Shown here in pieces: positions 1 through 11,512 of a stretch of 64,000 bases of DNA. Location of the stretch: contig OY804582.1 in NCBI GenBank assembly GCA_963680875.1, positions 56,872,646 through 56,936,645 of the forward strand, given 5' to 3'. The position numbers and the translations under genes were made by a program. How positions within the stretch are numbered: the first letter of the stretch is position 1; every line of letters begins with the position of its first letter. Origin of the DNA: Bathymodiolus brooksi (Eukaryota; Mollusca; Bivalvia; Mytilida; Modiolidae). The notes beneath the pieces were generated by a model. That model was not told the DNA's origin, did no database searches, and saw only the letters and a list, made by a program, of their open reading frames with translations.

Positions 1-2637
1 GATGTCTTTATTTGAAATTTAAGTAACAGCAGACACAGACAATTATAATAATGGTGTCAATTTAAAATTTAAACATACCGTGTCCCCCCCAATTCAGAAC
101 TACAATTGGAAAAATAATAAGGTGAGCTGGTTCATTAGTGATGTCTTTTTACCAGAAAAGAAAAGGAAAGAATTTCGTTACAAACTTAAGATTTTAATCA
201 AGATGACACTGATCCCGGTATTAAGTTCAGACGGCCCAAGATCACAGTGGTATTTCAATGTGCTACCTGTTTGTCAAACAGGTTTCCCCCGTAGAGCTAC
301 ACTTTATCCCATAATGCCTTGTAATGAGACGAATATCCTTTAATCAAGTAACATACAAACACATAATTATTCATGGTTAAATCCTTCATTTATTCATACC
401 TTAAGAAATAATGTGAAACTCAGTACAATGTGAAATTAGTTGACCATTTTCCAAATCGGGGATTAGGATAAACCATGCATCTTGCTTTTAACAATAAGTG
501 TGAAGGGATAAAATGACTAATCGGAAGTTTATTTGAAAGTTTTCATGAGTTGGATTTAACAAAAAATAAATTCTTTTTTCTTTGACAAATTAGTATATTT
601 CACTACATTTAAAAATTTAATAATAGATTTGTAAAGGTTGAATTGATTGTCAATGTATAAAAGAGGTGATATTTTTTCAATTTTGTAGCTTGCATTTATT
701 TATTAAAATTGTCAATCTCTAGGATGAAAAAAAATTTAAATAAATTTCGTAGACTTTAAAATGTTTTAGTAAAATAAAAAAAAAAGATTATTTTCAGATT
801 AAAAGAAACTTGTGAGAAAAAAAAAATTTGAATTTTGATATGAATGCTTATACATATATATATATATAAATCATTTTATCAAAATAAGTTTCACAGATCT
901 TGGTTGATAATGTGGGAGGGGTTGGTTACACAAAATCGGTACCCTCTGTTGAAAATATAGGTGGAAAATATGAAATCTTGAAACAAATTTCTTGAACACT
1001 TTTACAATGTGAGAAATATAAATTCAACATGTATGCATGTAATAAGTTTTAGGGATCTGGGTTGAAAACTGTGGGAGGAGTCAAATACCCAAAATAGGTA
1101 CCCCTTTACCCCCATGCATCCGTCAGATGCCATTCACCATGTATTATAACCACAATTTACACTCTGTTCAACCTGACCTTAAGATTTTTAATTAATAACA
1201 ATTTTAAAAAGTTACAATAAAATGTTATTACAAAGTAATCATTTTTGAAATCATATATCAAAATACTATTACTAATTTAAGAATAGAAATTATGATGTGA
1301 AACTGACAGAAAAAAAAAAAAATTAATACTAGAAACAGTTTCAGCATTATTATAGTTAACTCTAATCCTAAAATCAGTACAAATCATATTAAAAAAAAAA
1401 AAAAAAAATTATAATTTTTTTTTTTAATATAGAATAATATCAATTCAAACATTCCGCCATTTGACATACCATAACAATGATAACAATACTACAAAAATTT
1501 CATCAAAATCGGACAAATAATAAGTTATTGTAAAATCAAATTTTTCTATAAAGTTTTGCTTTCATTGCATTACACTCTTTACTGAACAAGCGACTCCAGA
1601 TAGTTACCTATTTTACAAGGGCACGTTTTATCAGTGACAAAATCGTGACGACAATCGTGAAATCAAATATTTTAACATAATTAATGTCTTGAAACTTATA
1701 CTTTTTTAATTTGAGTTTGTCTGTTTAAAAGGTTCCCTCTATCTTATCCACCTTTTCATATTTTTTTAACCAACAGACTAGACAGACTGTTAAATTTCAT
1801 GACCTTTTCTCTTCTCCATAATTATCTTTACCGATACTCAAAAACTTTTTTTAAATTAAATTTGGTTACAATGTTATTATTTTACTCACACTTCATCTTT
1901 TTTTTTTTTTTTTTTTAAATCCCCCCCTCCCCAATATTTTCACTTACTAAAATCATAAACCTAGATAAAGGCTAGAAAAAGATTGCTGTCATAAAATATC
2001 CTTCATTTTCATATAAATTCTGTCCATGGTAGCCTATGGCTATTTATTCAGTTTTAACTTTTTTTGTAATGATCTGTATTATCATTTTATGAGATAAATA
2101 TGATCCATTTTACTTTGACCCAGACTTGAGGCCCAATATGTTAGTCGATAAAATTTAACTATCACCCTTTGGTCAAACAGCTGAAGAGAATAATGAATAT
2201 TTTTTGTAAGAATTTATCATAAATGAAACAAACATACAAATTCCATATTTTTTTTGTTTTAGTGTATTAATTATCATAATTCATATTTAATGTATTTTTG
2301 ACAGGTATTAAATATGCCATATGTTGCCCTATCGTTACACATTATCATACAAACATCTAACCTTCAATTTAAGATTATCACGAATTTCCTGTGGTTCATT
2401 ATAATTTATCAGTACTCTTAGCTTCAGTGCAAATTACATAACGGTACATTTTATAGTTTTGTTTTTCATAATAACCCCATGGTATAATAAACAGGTCTTA
2501 AAAAAATATTTAATTTCTTTTCAAATAAAATATGATTCAATAAAACAAAGAAGAAAAATGGACTGGATTCCAGTCATATAACGGATCCCTGTTTGTAAGT
2601 TGAATGTTTAAATGAATACTGCTCTTTTAGGTTTAAT
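1..2637. other. Non-coding AT-rich stretch
   Basis: No convincing coding region is seen; the few open frames are short and have no recognisable domain. The stretch holds a TA dinucleotide run at 851-868, A/T homopolymer tracts around 1391-1425, and two diverged copies of a segment of about 65 bp (881-945 and 1040-1106). Both copies share 'gtgggagg' followed by 'ggtaccc'. Because the protocadherin exon at 6-8.7 kb is on the minus strand and seems to splice onward, this stretch may be intronic or 3' to that gene; the sequence does not decide this. Confidence 0.5.
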
Positions 2638-2639
2638 TA

Positions 2640-2800
2640 CAGTCAAATCAATGGTCACCTTTGAGACAAAGAAAAAGTGGCCTTATAAGACAGGTGACCT
2701 CTTAAAAGAGGTTCAATTCATATGAAATGTTCTATGACAGGACAAGAAAAATGTGACCTTTTAATACAGGTGACTACTTAATAGAGGTGACCGGTTTGCC
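2640..2800. mobile_element. Short MITE with CAGTCAAA-type ends
   Basis: A 161 bp element starts CAGTCAAAT and ends with the degenerate inverse ccggtttgcc, flanked by TA on both sides (2638-2639 and 2801-2802), as expected for Tc1/mariner/pogo-type target duplication. Its interior (ggccttataagacaggtgac, then taatagaggtgacc) is shared with the better preserved copy at 23871-24009. It has no coding capacity. The terminal motif resembles pogo/Tigger ends (CAGT..AACCT), which is known of that group; the family assignment is inference. Confidence 0.6.
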
Positions 2801-2802
2801 TA

Positions 2803-4424
2803 TATTGTCCTTTATCCACACACTTCAGTTAAATGGGAATCTGCTCTCATTGTCACAGATGGTAAAAAAGTTAAACTCTATATTAAAGGCAATTAATTAG
2901 CTCATACATGTATAGGATAATTAATCAATATCAGTAATTACTAATTGATTTATTTTTATCTTAGAGAAGTACAGACTAAGACTACATTTTCTTCTTCTTG
3001 TGAGATTGGAGCCTTGGATAGGTAAAGACCTTGTTGAAATGTTTGTATTACAATAAAACAAGTTTGACTTTGTGATTGAAAAAGCAAACAATTCAAGAAC
3101 AGTTTTCAAAGAAAGCTTGTTGAATGATTTAAAGAAGTGATTTTACAAAATAAATGTTTAATAAGGTGTCAAACGACCCATGATTTTTTTTCTTTCTCAA
3201 TATGATATTTGCTGAAGGCATTAATTAACGGCTCCGTCCAGTACCATGTTTATAAAGTAACTCCAATCATAAACATCATTCTTCAGTTAAATAACCCTGA
3301 TTTTAATTTATTTTCTGTTTAGCATTATTTATATGTATACATAGACTACAAACTCCACTTACTTTGTCTAGCCCAAACATATAATTTTCAAGAACTGATC
3401 ATTATCTTTATAATGTTTTTCTTGGGTGTCAGTATAAAAAATACAGAACCACTACTGTTCATTTTAAGTTGACATTTTCAAACACAAATAACAAGCCAGG
3501 TTTGAAATAAGTTTTCCCTCCCACAATTAGTTCACAATTTTATATGTACTAGACTATATTCTGGAAATAATATAATTTTTAATGATCATTTAGTGGTAGA
3601 TTCAGGACATGGGGTTCTTTCTTCATTTTTTTAAAAAGAATTGTGTATAAAATGCAAAAATAAGACTACTATAACCCCCTTTTCAAAAATATTTACAAGG
3701 TAATTTTAATTTCTACAACGAAAGATTAAAACATAAAATTATTCTGTTCTGACATAAGCATATTTTTGATCATTAATACTTAAAACATTGTGGTTATATC
3801 CTTCTAATTCCTGAAATAAAATACAATTCCTGAACTATGATATGGACCTTTGTTGTCCACTGTTTAAAAAAAAAATGTAGATGTTGGGATTCAGATAGTT
3901 CTGTTTGTCAACCTATTTATACACTGTCACAATATGTCATTACCACAACTATTCATACAAGTCTCAATGAATGTAACAATATGTTTTGAATTTAAACAAC
4001 AATGTAATATTTAATTTGTCATGAATCAATCATTTTAAGTCCATTGTTTATAAATTTTATATTCTAGTGCACTTTATAATAATGTCAAACTCATTTTTTT
4101 AATTCATAATTTGCAGACCTGATTTATTTTTTACTTTTCAAAAGTTTTGATAAATAAAATGTCAATAACTGTATAAAGACGATTTTTAAATTTTTTTTTT
4201 AAAGTTACCGTTTCTTATACATTTGGACTCTGAATTTTGATAAATTAAACCCTCAAGGCTGGCTTGGTCATAAAAAATAATATGTGAGTGTTATTTCATT
4301 TCCAGTAAAAACTCGGGTAAATCATGGTCCTTATCGTAGGTAGTGGTACAGCGATTACTATTTACTTTGTTTATCATCACTGCAAGCAGTTTTTTTTAGC
4401 TATATCAAGACAACTAGACTTATT
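2803..4424. other. Non-coding stretch
   Basis: AT-rich sequence with no supported gene. A 62-codon minus-strand frame at 2921-3109 has no recognisable motif and looks like chance. Confidence 0.4.
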
Positions 4425-4657
4425 GGTTTATGGTGTTTAATGCCACTTTCAACAATATTTATGTTATATTGTGGCGATCAGTTATATTGGTGGATGAAAC
4501 AGGAGTACTTGGAGAAAAATCCGACCTTTATCACATATTGTATCGAGCATAATTAGCCATGAGTAGGATTCAAACTCACAATATTAGTGGTGAGAGGCAC
4601 TGATTGCATAGGTAGTTATAAATCCAACTACCATACGATCATGGCCACGATGGCCCC
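4425..4657 (-). repeat. SINE copy (main family), near full length
   Basis: This family recurs throughout the window. Read on the element's own strand it has a tRNA-like head (A-box-like tggtagttgga; B-box-like gagtttgaatccc), a middle part containing 'ggttttctccgggtactccg', and a 3' domain 'gccacgatataactgaa...gaaagtggc...taaacacc'. In this copy the 3' end lies at the left (ttatggtgtttaatgccac) and the head at the right (catacgatcatggccacgat). The 3' domain resembles the molluscan RUDI/V-SINE 3' end, and the middle motif resembles a central segment shared by many animal SINEs; both statements are from memory. This copy lost about 30 bp in the middle. Confidence 0.75.
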
Positions 4658-5554
4658 TTGGTGATATCTTAACATTTCAACTTGAAAAAATAAAAATGTC
4701 CTTGGTCATTTGATTCTGATAGCAAATTTTACACAGTTACTATTTCATATTTGTGATTTTTTTTTTTTTTTTTAAAGAATGATTTATTGGTGTTTAACAC
4801 CAACTTTAACAGATTTTTTGAAAGATAGCAAATGCTAGATGCCATGGTTATTAATTCAATACAATCCGTTTGCACCAAACGATCATCATATTATCCTGTA
4901 ACAGCTTAATTCTCATCTTCTAATAAATACTAAATATATTGTGGTCATTAAGTCTTGGTCATGAATTCATTTGACATACACACATACTTTTGTATCCATC
5001 TTAAGATTATGCTTAACCTAATGATACATACATTCCGGAAAAGCTTACCCAGAAAATTAATGAGTTAGCTTGAAAAATACATGACAGAAGAAAAAAAAAT
5101 CAATGGCATTGTTTTGACAGAAAATAAGCATCTCTTTGTATAGACTTGTAAAGCTAATATCTGAGCTAATTGGCATTTCTTACATTAAAATATTTTCCGG
5201 AGGAAGAAAAAAAACATCGTCTCAAAGAAAAATAAATATTGTCTCAAGTCTGCTTTTTTCATTACATTGTACCTTCAAAAATAAGATGGCCAGGGAATAC
5301 TTTGTTCTAAGGATTTAAGTAATTTGACATTTATTTCCCAAAATACAGAAGTGGTATATATGTGTATATGTAAAATTCATATGAGAAGGACACTGTTGAA
5401 AACTTTCCAGATAATGATTTGGCAGAACAGAGGAATGGAAATATTTACCCATGATTTGACAATTTTCATTTAATAAATAACCTCAATGAAAGTGGTGTAC
5501 ACCAAAAAACCCCCACCCATCAATCAGTTAAATGGAAACCAAATAATATATAAT
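4658..5554. other. Non-coding stretch
   Basis: A 60-codon frame at 5136-5318 has no recognisable domain. Poly-T lies at 4758-4772. Nothing else is supported here. Confidence 0.4.
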
Positions 5555-5568
5555 TCATAGATTGTACT

Positions 5569-5628
5569 ATGCCACGCTAAAGCTGAAATACTGCTAAAGT
5601 TGGCATCAAACACCAATCAATCAATAAA
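5569..5628 (+). repeat. 5'-truncated SINE 3' end with target-site duplication
   Basis: Sixty bases matching only the SINE 3' domain (ccacgctaaagctgaaatac, then catcaaacacc) with a CAAT-type tail are flanked by a perfect 14 bp direct repeat, tcatagattgtact, at 5555-5568 and 5629-5642. The 5' truncation and the target-site duplication are the expected signature of LINE-mediated retrotransposition. Confidence 0.8.
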
Positions 5629-5805
5629 TCATAGATTGTACTTCTTTTAATGATTATCAGAGAATAATAGATAATTTTCTGTCAACCTTTTTTTTTTGCA
5701 GAACCATATCTTCAGGAAATGACGAGACTGGTTTTATCCCCTAGTAATACATATACTTTAATGTTTTGGTATATTTTTTGTATTTATCATATCTTCTTTT
5801 CTTGT

Positions 5806-5989
5806 TAGTGCCTATCACCACTAAAGTTGTGAGTTCAAACCCCGTTCATAGCGAGGTGTACTCAATACAACATTATGTGATAAAGTTTGTCAGTGACTTG
5901 CGAACAGGCCGGCGGTTTCCTCCACCTATAAAACTGACTCCCACGATATAACTGCAATATTGTTGAAGCAGTGTTAAACACCATAGCCC
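5806..5989 (+). repeat. SINE copy lacking the extreme 5' head
   Basis: It starts inside the tRNA-like head (cctatcaccactaaagttgt), keeps the B-box-like gagttcaaacccc, the middle part and the 3' domain, and ends taaacaccatagccc. It lies 40 bp downstream of the open frame end of the minus-strand protocadherin exon, so it would sit within the following intron or 3' region. Confidence 0.7.
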
Positions 5990-6025
5990 TCCACCCCTCT
6001 AGTATTTTTTTGGTATATTAAATGA

Positions 6026-8653
6026 TTATCTCCCCTTAATTACCTGAAATGTGTTATGACTGGCAATACTGTGGGTATCATGTGATGATGGATTGTAGTC
6101 TGTATGCTGACTGATTCTCCACCCTGGAAGACTGTACAATGTATTTTTATCAGGGGAGGTAAACGGATTTTTGGTCTGAGCTGGTACCACTTCCTCTGAT
6201 AATTTCTGTTTTTGCCTATCCAGTTTACGTATGACAATTATCGTTATAATAATAGTGGCTGCCAACACAATGGTTACCACGACAACGGTGATTGCAATTG
6301 CTATGCTGTAATCTTGCTTCTCGTGAGATATTGTTGATGTTGTTGTATTTCGCAAAGACACAACAATAAACAATTTACGGGATGATGTTAACGATCTTGG
6401 TAATCCCTTATCAGACACAGCAACTTCAAGAAAGTATTTCGAATTCATTTCCTGTATTGTCATTCTTTGAACAACAACAATTTCACCTGTTCTGCTGACT
6501 ATGTTGAAAATATTTGAATCATTACGAGATTTGATCGAGTACAACAAGTCACTATTCGGTCCCAAGTCTGGATCATGTGCTTTGATTTTCGTCACTACAG
6601 AATTTATAGGCGACTGATACGACACGAGTATTGTATCATTGGTTGCATTTGGATACGTGATGATTGGATGATAATCATTTTGATCGTCGACATCGACAAT
6701 AACATTTACGGAACTTTGTCGTGGTGGATTTCCTTGATCGGTGGCAAAGACTGTAAACGTATATCTGGGTATTCTCTCTCTGTTCAAAATATCCTTTGTT
6801 TTGATCGTCCCGTCTGGAAATACCATAAATGGAACCTCGGTTGATGGAGACATAGCGTATGTAACAAATCCATTAATGCCAGTATCTAAATCTTTAGCCG
6901 ACACGAACGTTACATTAGTATCAATAGGCATATTTTCAAGGACACGAGCATTATAAATATCTTTGTCAAATTTCGGATCATTGTCATTAACATCATCGAT
7001 ATTCACAATAACTGTACATGTTGAACTAAGTGGTTCTCTCCCCTTATCTATTGCGACAACCCTGAATTTATACTGGTTAATTTTTTCTCTATCGAATGTG
7101 TTGTTTGCTCGTATAAGTCCTGTATCCCTGTCTATGGTAAAGTCTTTACCAGAATCACCATGCAGTACGTAATAAACTTCATGGTTTATATCGATATCTT
7201 GATCTGATGCAGAAACATGAAGTATAACATCATTCTTTTGCTTATTTTCCGAAATGTTACCAACATAAGTTGATTTCTGAAACTGTGGTTCTTGGTCGTT
7301 TTCGTCCAAAACTTGTACAATGAAATTCTTTGAGCTATTCAATGGGGGATTCCCCACATCTTGGCAAAAGATGGAGACAAAATGTTCAGGCATCGTTTCT
7401 CTGTCCAACGGCTTCAGGACCATAACCTTGTACTCATTAACTTCAATACGTTGTAGCTGGAAGTAAGAATTCTGTATACTACACGTTACTATTCCGTTCT
7501 GACCAGTGTCTCCGTCGTCAACTTGGACATGAGCTACAACGGCTCCCATATTGGCAAACTCTGAAACTTTAGCCATATTAGTGTTTGATAATAAATTGAT
7601 ATTTATTACTGGAGGGTTGTTTCCCGAGTCCAAAACATGAACAAAAACAAAAACTTGAGACATGAGTGGCTGGTCTCCATGGTCGATCGCTTCTACGATT
7701 ATTTTGTAAGACTCGCTTGGTTCATATAACAGCTGTTTAATTATTTTGATATCTCCTGTTTTGGGATCTATTGTAAACATACTAAGAATTTCAGGAGGTT
7801 GGCTCGTACTGAATCTGTATGTTATTTCTCCGTTTTTGTCCGAGTCAGTATCGTTTGCTGACACTGTAACAATTGTAGAATTGATGACAACATCTTCTGA
7901 CAGCGTGACATTGTATAGAAGTTTACTGAATTTAGGAGATTCGTCATTCACATCAGCAACGGCAATATTCACATTCAAAGTTCCAACCTTTGCAGGAGTT
8001 CCTCCATCTCTTGCTAAAATCTGTATTCTGTATTTGTCAATGGATTCACGATTTAATGTCTGCACAACTTTAAGTTGAACTGTTGAAGTTAAACCGTCCA
8101 AATTTTTGGTGAATTCAACTTGAAATGGAGAACCTGGCGGAGAGATCTCGTAACTTTTCACAGAAAAATTAGTACTGTCTTTATCAATTGCACTTTCTAT
8201 TGTATATTTCGTTCCAACTAACGAGGCTTCCGAAATTGTCAAATTAAAAGTTGGTGATGAAAAATATGGTGTGTTATCGTTGATATCATTGAGATGAACG
8301 GAAATGTCGAACGTTTCAAAAAATATTCCATATGAAGATTTTGCTGATACTTGTAATGATATAATGCAAGATGGTGAAAACTCACAAATGGTTTCTCTGT
8401 CTAAATTCTCCTTAGTATGTATTTCACTACTTGTCTCGTTTAATATAAATTTTGATGAATGAGGATTCCTCTGTGTAAGAAAACTATATCGCAATGTCTT
8501 GAAATCCTCAGAATTATTCACTAAACTTTTCAAATTCGTGTCAGCTGCAATATTCCCGAGGTGTGCATTTGAACCACTTTCTTCATCAATGTAATACACG
8601 AGTGCATGCAATGTATGCAATATTGTTAAACTGATTATTAACAATTTCTCCAT
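6026..8653 (-). CDS. Protocadherin, large ectodomain exon (seven cadherin repeats + TM)
   Basis: An 875-codon open frame encodes a type I membrane cell-adhesion protein. Residues 1-17 look like a signal peptide. Seven cadherin repeats follow at about 20-131, 132-242, 243-350, 351-458, 459-562, 563-665 and 666-770, marked by calcium-binding linkers (DINDNTP, DVNDESP, DSGNNPP, DENDQEP, DVNDNDP, DQNDYHP) and DRE/NRE and DxD motifs. EC1 carries Cys90-x5-Cys96 next to LDRE, a hallmark of protocadherin EC1. Repeat 7 lacks a clear terminal linker. A membrane segment is at about 783-808, followed by a short basic-then-polar tail. The start is the first Met, directly before the hydrophobic leader. Codon 870 (Gln, CAG) is followed by GTAATTAAG, a good phase-0 donor, so the last five codons and stop are probably intronic and further cytoplasmic exons would lie at lower coordinates. 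Which protocadherin it is cannot be told. Confidence 0.95.
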   Translation of the reverse strand: MEKLLIISLTILHTLHALVYYIDEESGSNAHLGNIAADTNLKSLVNNSEDFKTLRYSFLTQRNPHSSKFILNETSSEIHTKENLDRETICEFSPSCIISLQVSAKSSYGIFFETFDISVHLNDINDNTPYFSSPTFNLTISEASLVGTKYTIESAIDKDSTNFSVKSYEISPPGSPFQVEFTKNLDGLTSTVQLKVVQTLNRESIDKYRIQILARDGGTPAKVGTLNVNIAVADVNDESPKFSKLLYNVTLSEDVVINSTIVTVSANDTDSDKNGEITYRFSTSQPPEILSMFTIDPKTGDIKIIKQLLYEPSESYKIIVEAIDHGDQPLMSQVFVFVHVLDSGNNPPVININLLSNTNMAKVSEFANMGAVVAHVQVDDGDTGQNGIVTCSIQNSYFQLQRIEVNEYKVMVLKPLDRETMPEHFVSIFCQDVGNPPLNSSKNFIVQVLDENDQEPQFQKSTYVGNISENKQKNDVILHVSASDQDIDINHEVYYVLHGDSGKDFTIDRDTGLIRANNTFDREKINQYKFRVVAIDKGREPLSSTCTVIVNIDDVNDNDPKFDKDIYNARVLENMPIDTNVTFVSAKDLDTGINGFVTYAMSPSTEVPFMVFPDGTIKTKDILNRERIPRYTFTVFATDQGNPPRQSSVNVIVDVDDQNDYHPIITYPNATNDTILVSYQSPINSVVTKIKAHDPDLGPNSDLLYSIKSRNDSNIFNIVSRTGEIVVVQRMTIQEMNSKYFLEVAVSDKGLPRSLTSSRKLFIVVSLRNTTTSTISHEKQDYSIAIAITVVVVTIVLAATIIITIIVIRKLDRQKQKLSEEVVPAQTKNPFTSPDKNTLYSLPGWRISQHTDYNPSSHDTHSIASHNTFQVIKGR

Positions 8654-8804
8654 CTTTGTTGAGACTTAGAGCCTCTCAAGTGTTTCCAGACTTCTATTTT
8701 CTCATAGTTTTCTATCACTGTTTGTTGATCATCAAATTTCAATTTCTTCCAATCAAAACTTGTTATTATTCTTATTCAAATATTGCCTCTGTTTTCTATT
8801 CACC
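8654..8804 (-). other. Candidate 5' UTR part of the protocadherin exon
   Basis: Directly upstream of the ATG, the minus strand has a pyrimidine-rich acceptor, ctatttttcag, ending at 8805. If it is used, the exon would run 8804-6044, about 2.76 kb, and the first exon and promoter would lie further right. This is inferred from consensus alone. Confidence 0.35.
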
Positions 8805-9271
8805 CTGAAAAATAGATGTAAAAATATTGACACAAGGTATTAAAAGACATTTAACCACTAGCAGGAAACAAGTACTGTTTGGCAGACTGAAGTGTGGGGA
8901 TATTTTCACTTTGTTTACCCACATGTAATTAATCCAATTCTGTAGTAAGAAAATATTTTTCTTACATTACTGATTTTTTTCACACTAAGCCAGATTGTCA
9001 AATAAAAGCTATAAACATATTTTCAACACTCCATTTCTAATGCTTTTATAATTATGCAACTGAGAATAACTAACAGATTTTTCTTCCTGGTTTTGCCATC
9101 TTTATGAAATGTGACACAATTTTGGGAAATAAAGTAAATATTTTTACAAACGGTTCATACATGTACATATATTTAATTACAAGGAAATATATTAATCTAG
9201 TTTGAGACTTATGTTCAACAGTTAAAAAACAATAACATATTCATAATTATGAATATCAAATATAAAAAAAA
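8805..9271. other. Non-coding stretch upstream of the protocadherin exon
   Basis: AT-rich, with no coding signal and no recognisable repeat. It would be intronic if the acceptor at 8805 is used. Confidence 0.4.
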
Positions 9272-9412
9272 GTGAAATTAATTTGAAACATTACAAAAAC
9301 ATGTGAAATTAATTTGAAACATTACAAAAAAAAAGTGAAATTAATTTGAAACATTACAAAAAAAAAAGTGAAATTAATAAAAAAAAATGTGAAATTAATT
9401 TGAAACATTATA
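9272..9412. repeat. Minisatellite, about five units of 31-33 bp
   Basis: The core gtgaaattaatttgaaac plus attacaaaaa recurs with starts at 9272, 9303, 9335, 9368 and 9389. Variation is mainly in the A-run length; the fourth unit is shortened. Confidence 0.85.
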
Positions 9413-10862
9413 TAACAAATATAAATACATTTGAACCTCATTATTTTCGAAGTCTAAAGGACAGATGACTTGACTTTGAAATAGAAGAGTACTTGAGTTA
9501 TATGTGGTAAATAATGCTATCAACGAATTTTTTACTTTGGTTAGTGAGTTCAAGATAAAAGAGTTTGAATGCAGTCTTAAATGTGTATAATCAACATTTT
9601 TTTTCAGTGTCACAGATGTTAATCTATATGATTATAAAACCTATTATAAAATAATTCAATATACAAGCATGTATACTCCTGTAGCTAAAGTATACATGTA
9701 ATGTAAATGTAATGAATCAGAGAGAGAGAGAGAGTGAATCAACATCTCATTTATTTCAGAAATTTCAAGGTAGAAATTACCAGAGTTTTCAACACTGGTT
9801 AAAAAAAAAGAAAAAAAACAAACCTCTAATACTTAAGCATCATATATTATTTTTCCAAATAGTAATTTCAAATACTACTCTTTTTTTGGGTAATATTAAA
9901 TAATTTCAAATCACCTCAACAGCTATTTTATCTAATTATACATGTAGTAATGTATTATCATGAAATAATCACATCACCTGACAATCAAACAAATGGCATC
10001 AGAAATTATCATATAAAAAAAATAATGATATAATTAATAAAGTTATTTATCTTTTAATACAATTAATTGTAATCTTTACCCCAACATGTGTATCGAATAA
10101 TAATACATTTGGAGAAAAAAAAACCAATGCAAAATGTATTTACATGTTTCTTTCTGCATAAAGAAAAACTTACCAATTATTGAAATGTTGAATATCTCCT
10201 TTAAATTAACTTTTGATTTCCACTAATTAGCACAAATCAATCTTTTTAACATAAAATTAATCGAAAAAAATATGTCCTTGTTATCAGAATTAATTCACAA
10301 CCTTTTCTGCTACTATAAACCACAGGGTCAGAACACATTGGTTCAAAACACATAAGCTCCTCCCACTTAAAAATTATAAACCAATCGAAATAAAGGATTA
10401 GAGTGGAAGTGTGAAAAGAGTGTCAATCATTATGTTTAGCAGGTAAATTCTTCAAGGTAGATTTATAACCTAGGTGCTAATGAAATCTATACATTTGTGA
10501 TGAATTAGTGAATTAAATTTGTTACTGTGGAATTTCACAGCTACTATTTGGAAGCTGTTAAAAATTAACTATCCATACTCTTTGCCTTTTGTGTGGTTTT
10601 GACTTAATTTAGGTATATACCCTCTGAAAGTACCTTGTTTGCAGATGTTAAAAAGGAGGGAGTTTATTAATTTATAGGACAATCTGAGCCTTTTAAAAGA
10701 TTATATTGTCCACTTTCTAAGAAGAAATTATTTTGCTTTGGCCATTTTTTTTATCCGTAGTAAGTGTCAAGTCTAAGCAAATGATACCAAGTGTTTCTAT
10801 AATATAACAATTTAAAGTGTATTTTATACTGATTTTGTTTATAATTTTTTTTTTGGGGGGGG
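9413..10862. other. Non-coding stretch with a possible minus-strand promoter
   Basis: No gene is seen. A GA run is at 9718-9734. At 10374-10385 the minus strand reads attgg followed by ttataa, a CCAAT/TATA-like arrangement pointing toward the protocadherin, but such motifs are frequent by chance in AT-rich DNA. Confidence 0.3.
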
Positions 10863-10912
10863 GGTTATGGTATTTAATGCCACTTTCAACAATATTTCAG
10901 TTATATCGTGGT
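10863..10912 (-). repeat. SINE 3'-end fragment
   Basis: Only the terminal 50 bp of the SINE 3' domain remain (ttatggtatttaatgccac, then caatatttcag), preceded by a G run. Confidence 0.65.
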
Positions 10913-11181
10913 GTTTACAATTTAAGCTAGATTTAATATGTAACCTTATAAAAATACATTTTGTATTTAAAGAACAAAAATAAGTTTGTAATTACCGAAA
11001 TTAATAATTATATAGGAAAGTTTTTTTTTAAATCAAGAGATAATCACTTGAATTAAAAAAAAGTGAGGGGTATGGACAAATTTCATAGTTAAATAACACA
11101 TTTTTTTGTGCATTGACTTTACCATTTGATAAGATTTACGGAACTTTTCAATCTCCTAATTATATATCTCTTGTAAAACTG

Positions 11182-11247
11182 GTCGCCATGATATAGCTGA
11201 AATATTGCTGAAAGTGGCATTAAACACCAAAATTCAAATTCAAATTC
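11182..11247 (+). repeat. 5'-truncated SINE 3' end with AAATTC tail
   Basis: It contains gccatgatatagctgaaata and ggcattaaacacc, followed by a short (AAATTC)n tail. The tail differs from that of other copies. Confidence 0.65.
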
Positions 11248-11460
11248 TTGTACTTAAAATTCAGTAAATTCCCCCTTTTCTTATGAAGAATATTTAAAAA
11301 TTTTACCACTCAAAATCTACTGCACATTTCAAGAAAAGTTGCATAATTAATAAATGTTTATTTTTTTTATGTATACTTAATTTTTGTCATAATATTCATC
11401 ATATAAAATGTTAAATTTCTGTTAAAACCTCAAAATGTTAAAAAATAGAGAGAGAGAGAG

Positions 11461-11512
11461 TTACGTTGTTTAAGGCCACTTTCAATAATATTTCAGTTAT
11501 ATCGTGGCAATC
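11461..11512 (-). repeat. SINE 3'-end fragment
   Basis: Terminal fragment (ggccactttcaataatattt, then atcgtggcaatc) next to a GA microsatellite at 11447-11460. Confidence 0.6.

Noticed and set aside
80..343. 87-codon plus-strand frame as a gene
   Set aside because: No domain, no splice context and composition similar to flanking non-coding DNA. The sequence around 215-330 is slightly GC-richer, but nothing recognisable.
6040..8078. Secondary frames inside the protocadherin exon on both strands
   Set aside because: They overlap the 875-codon cadherin frame and show no domain of their own.
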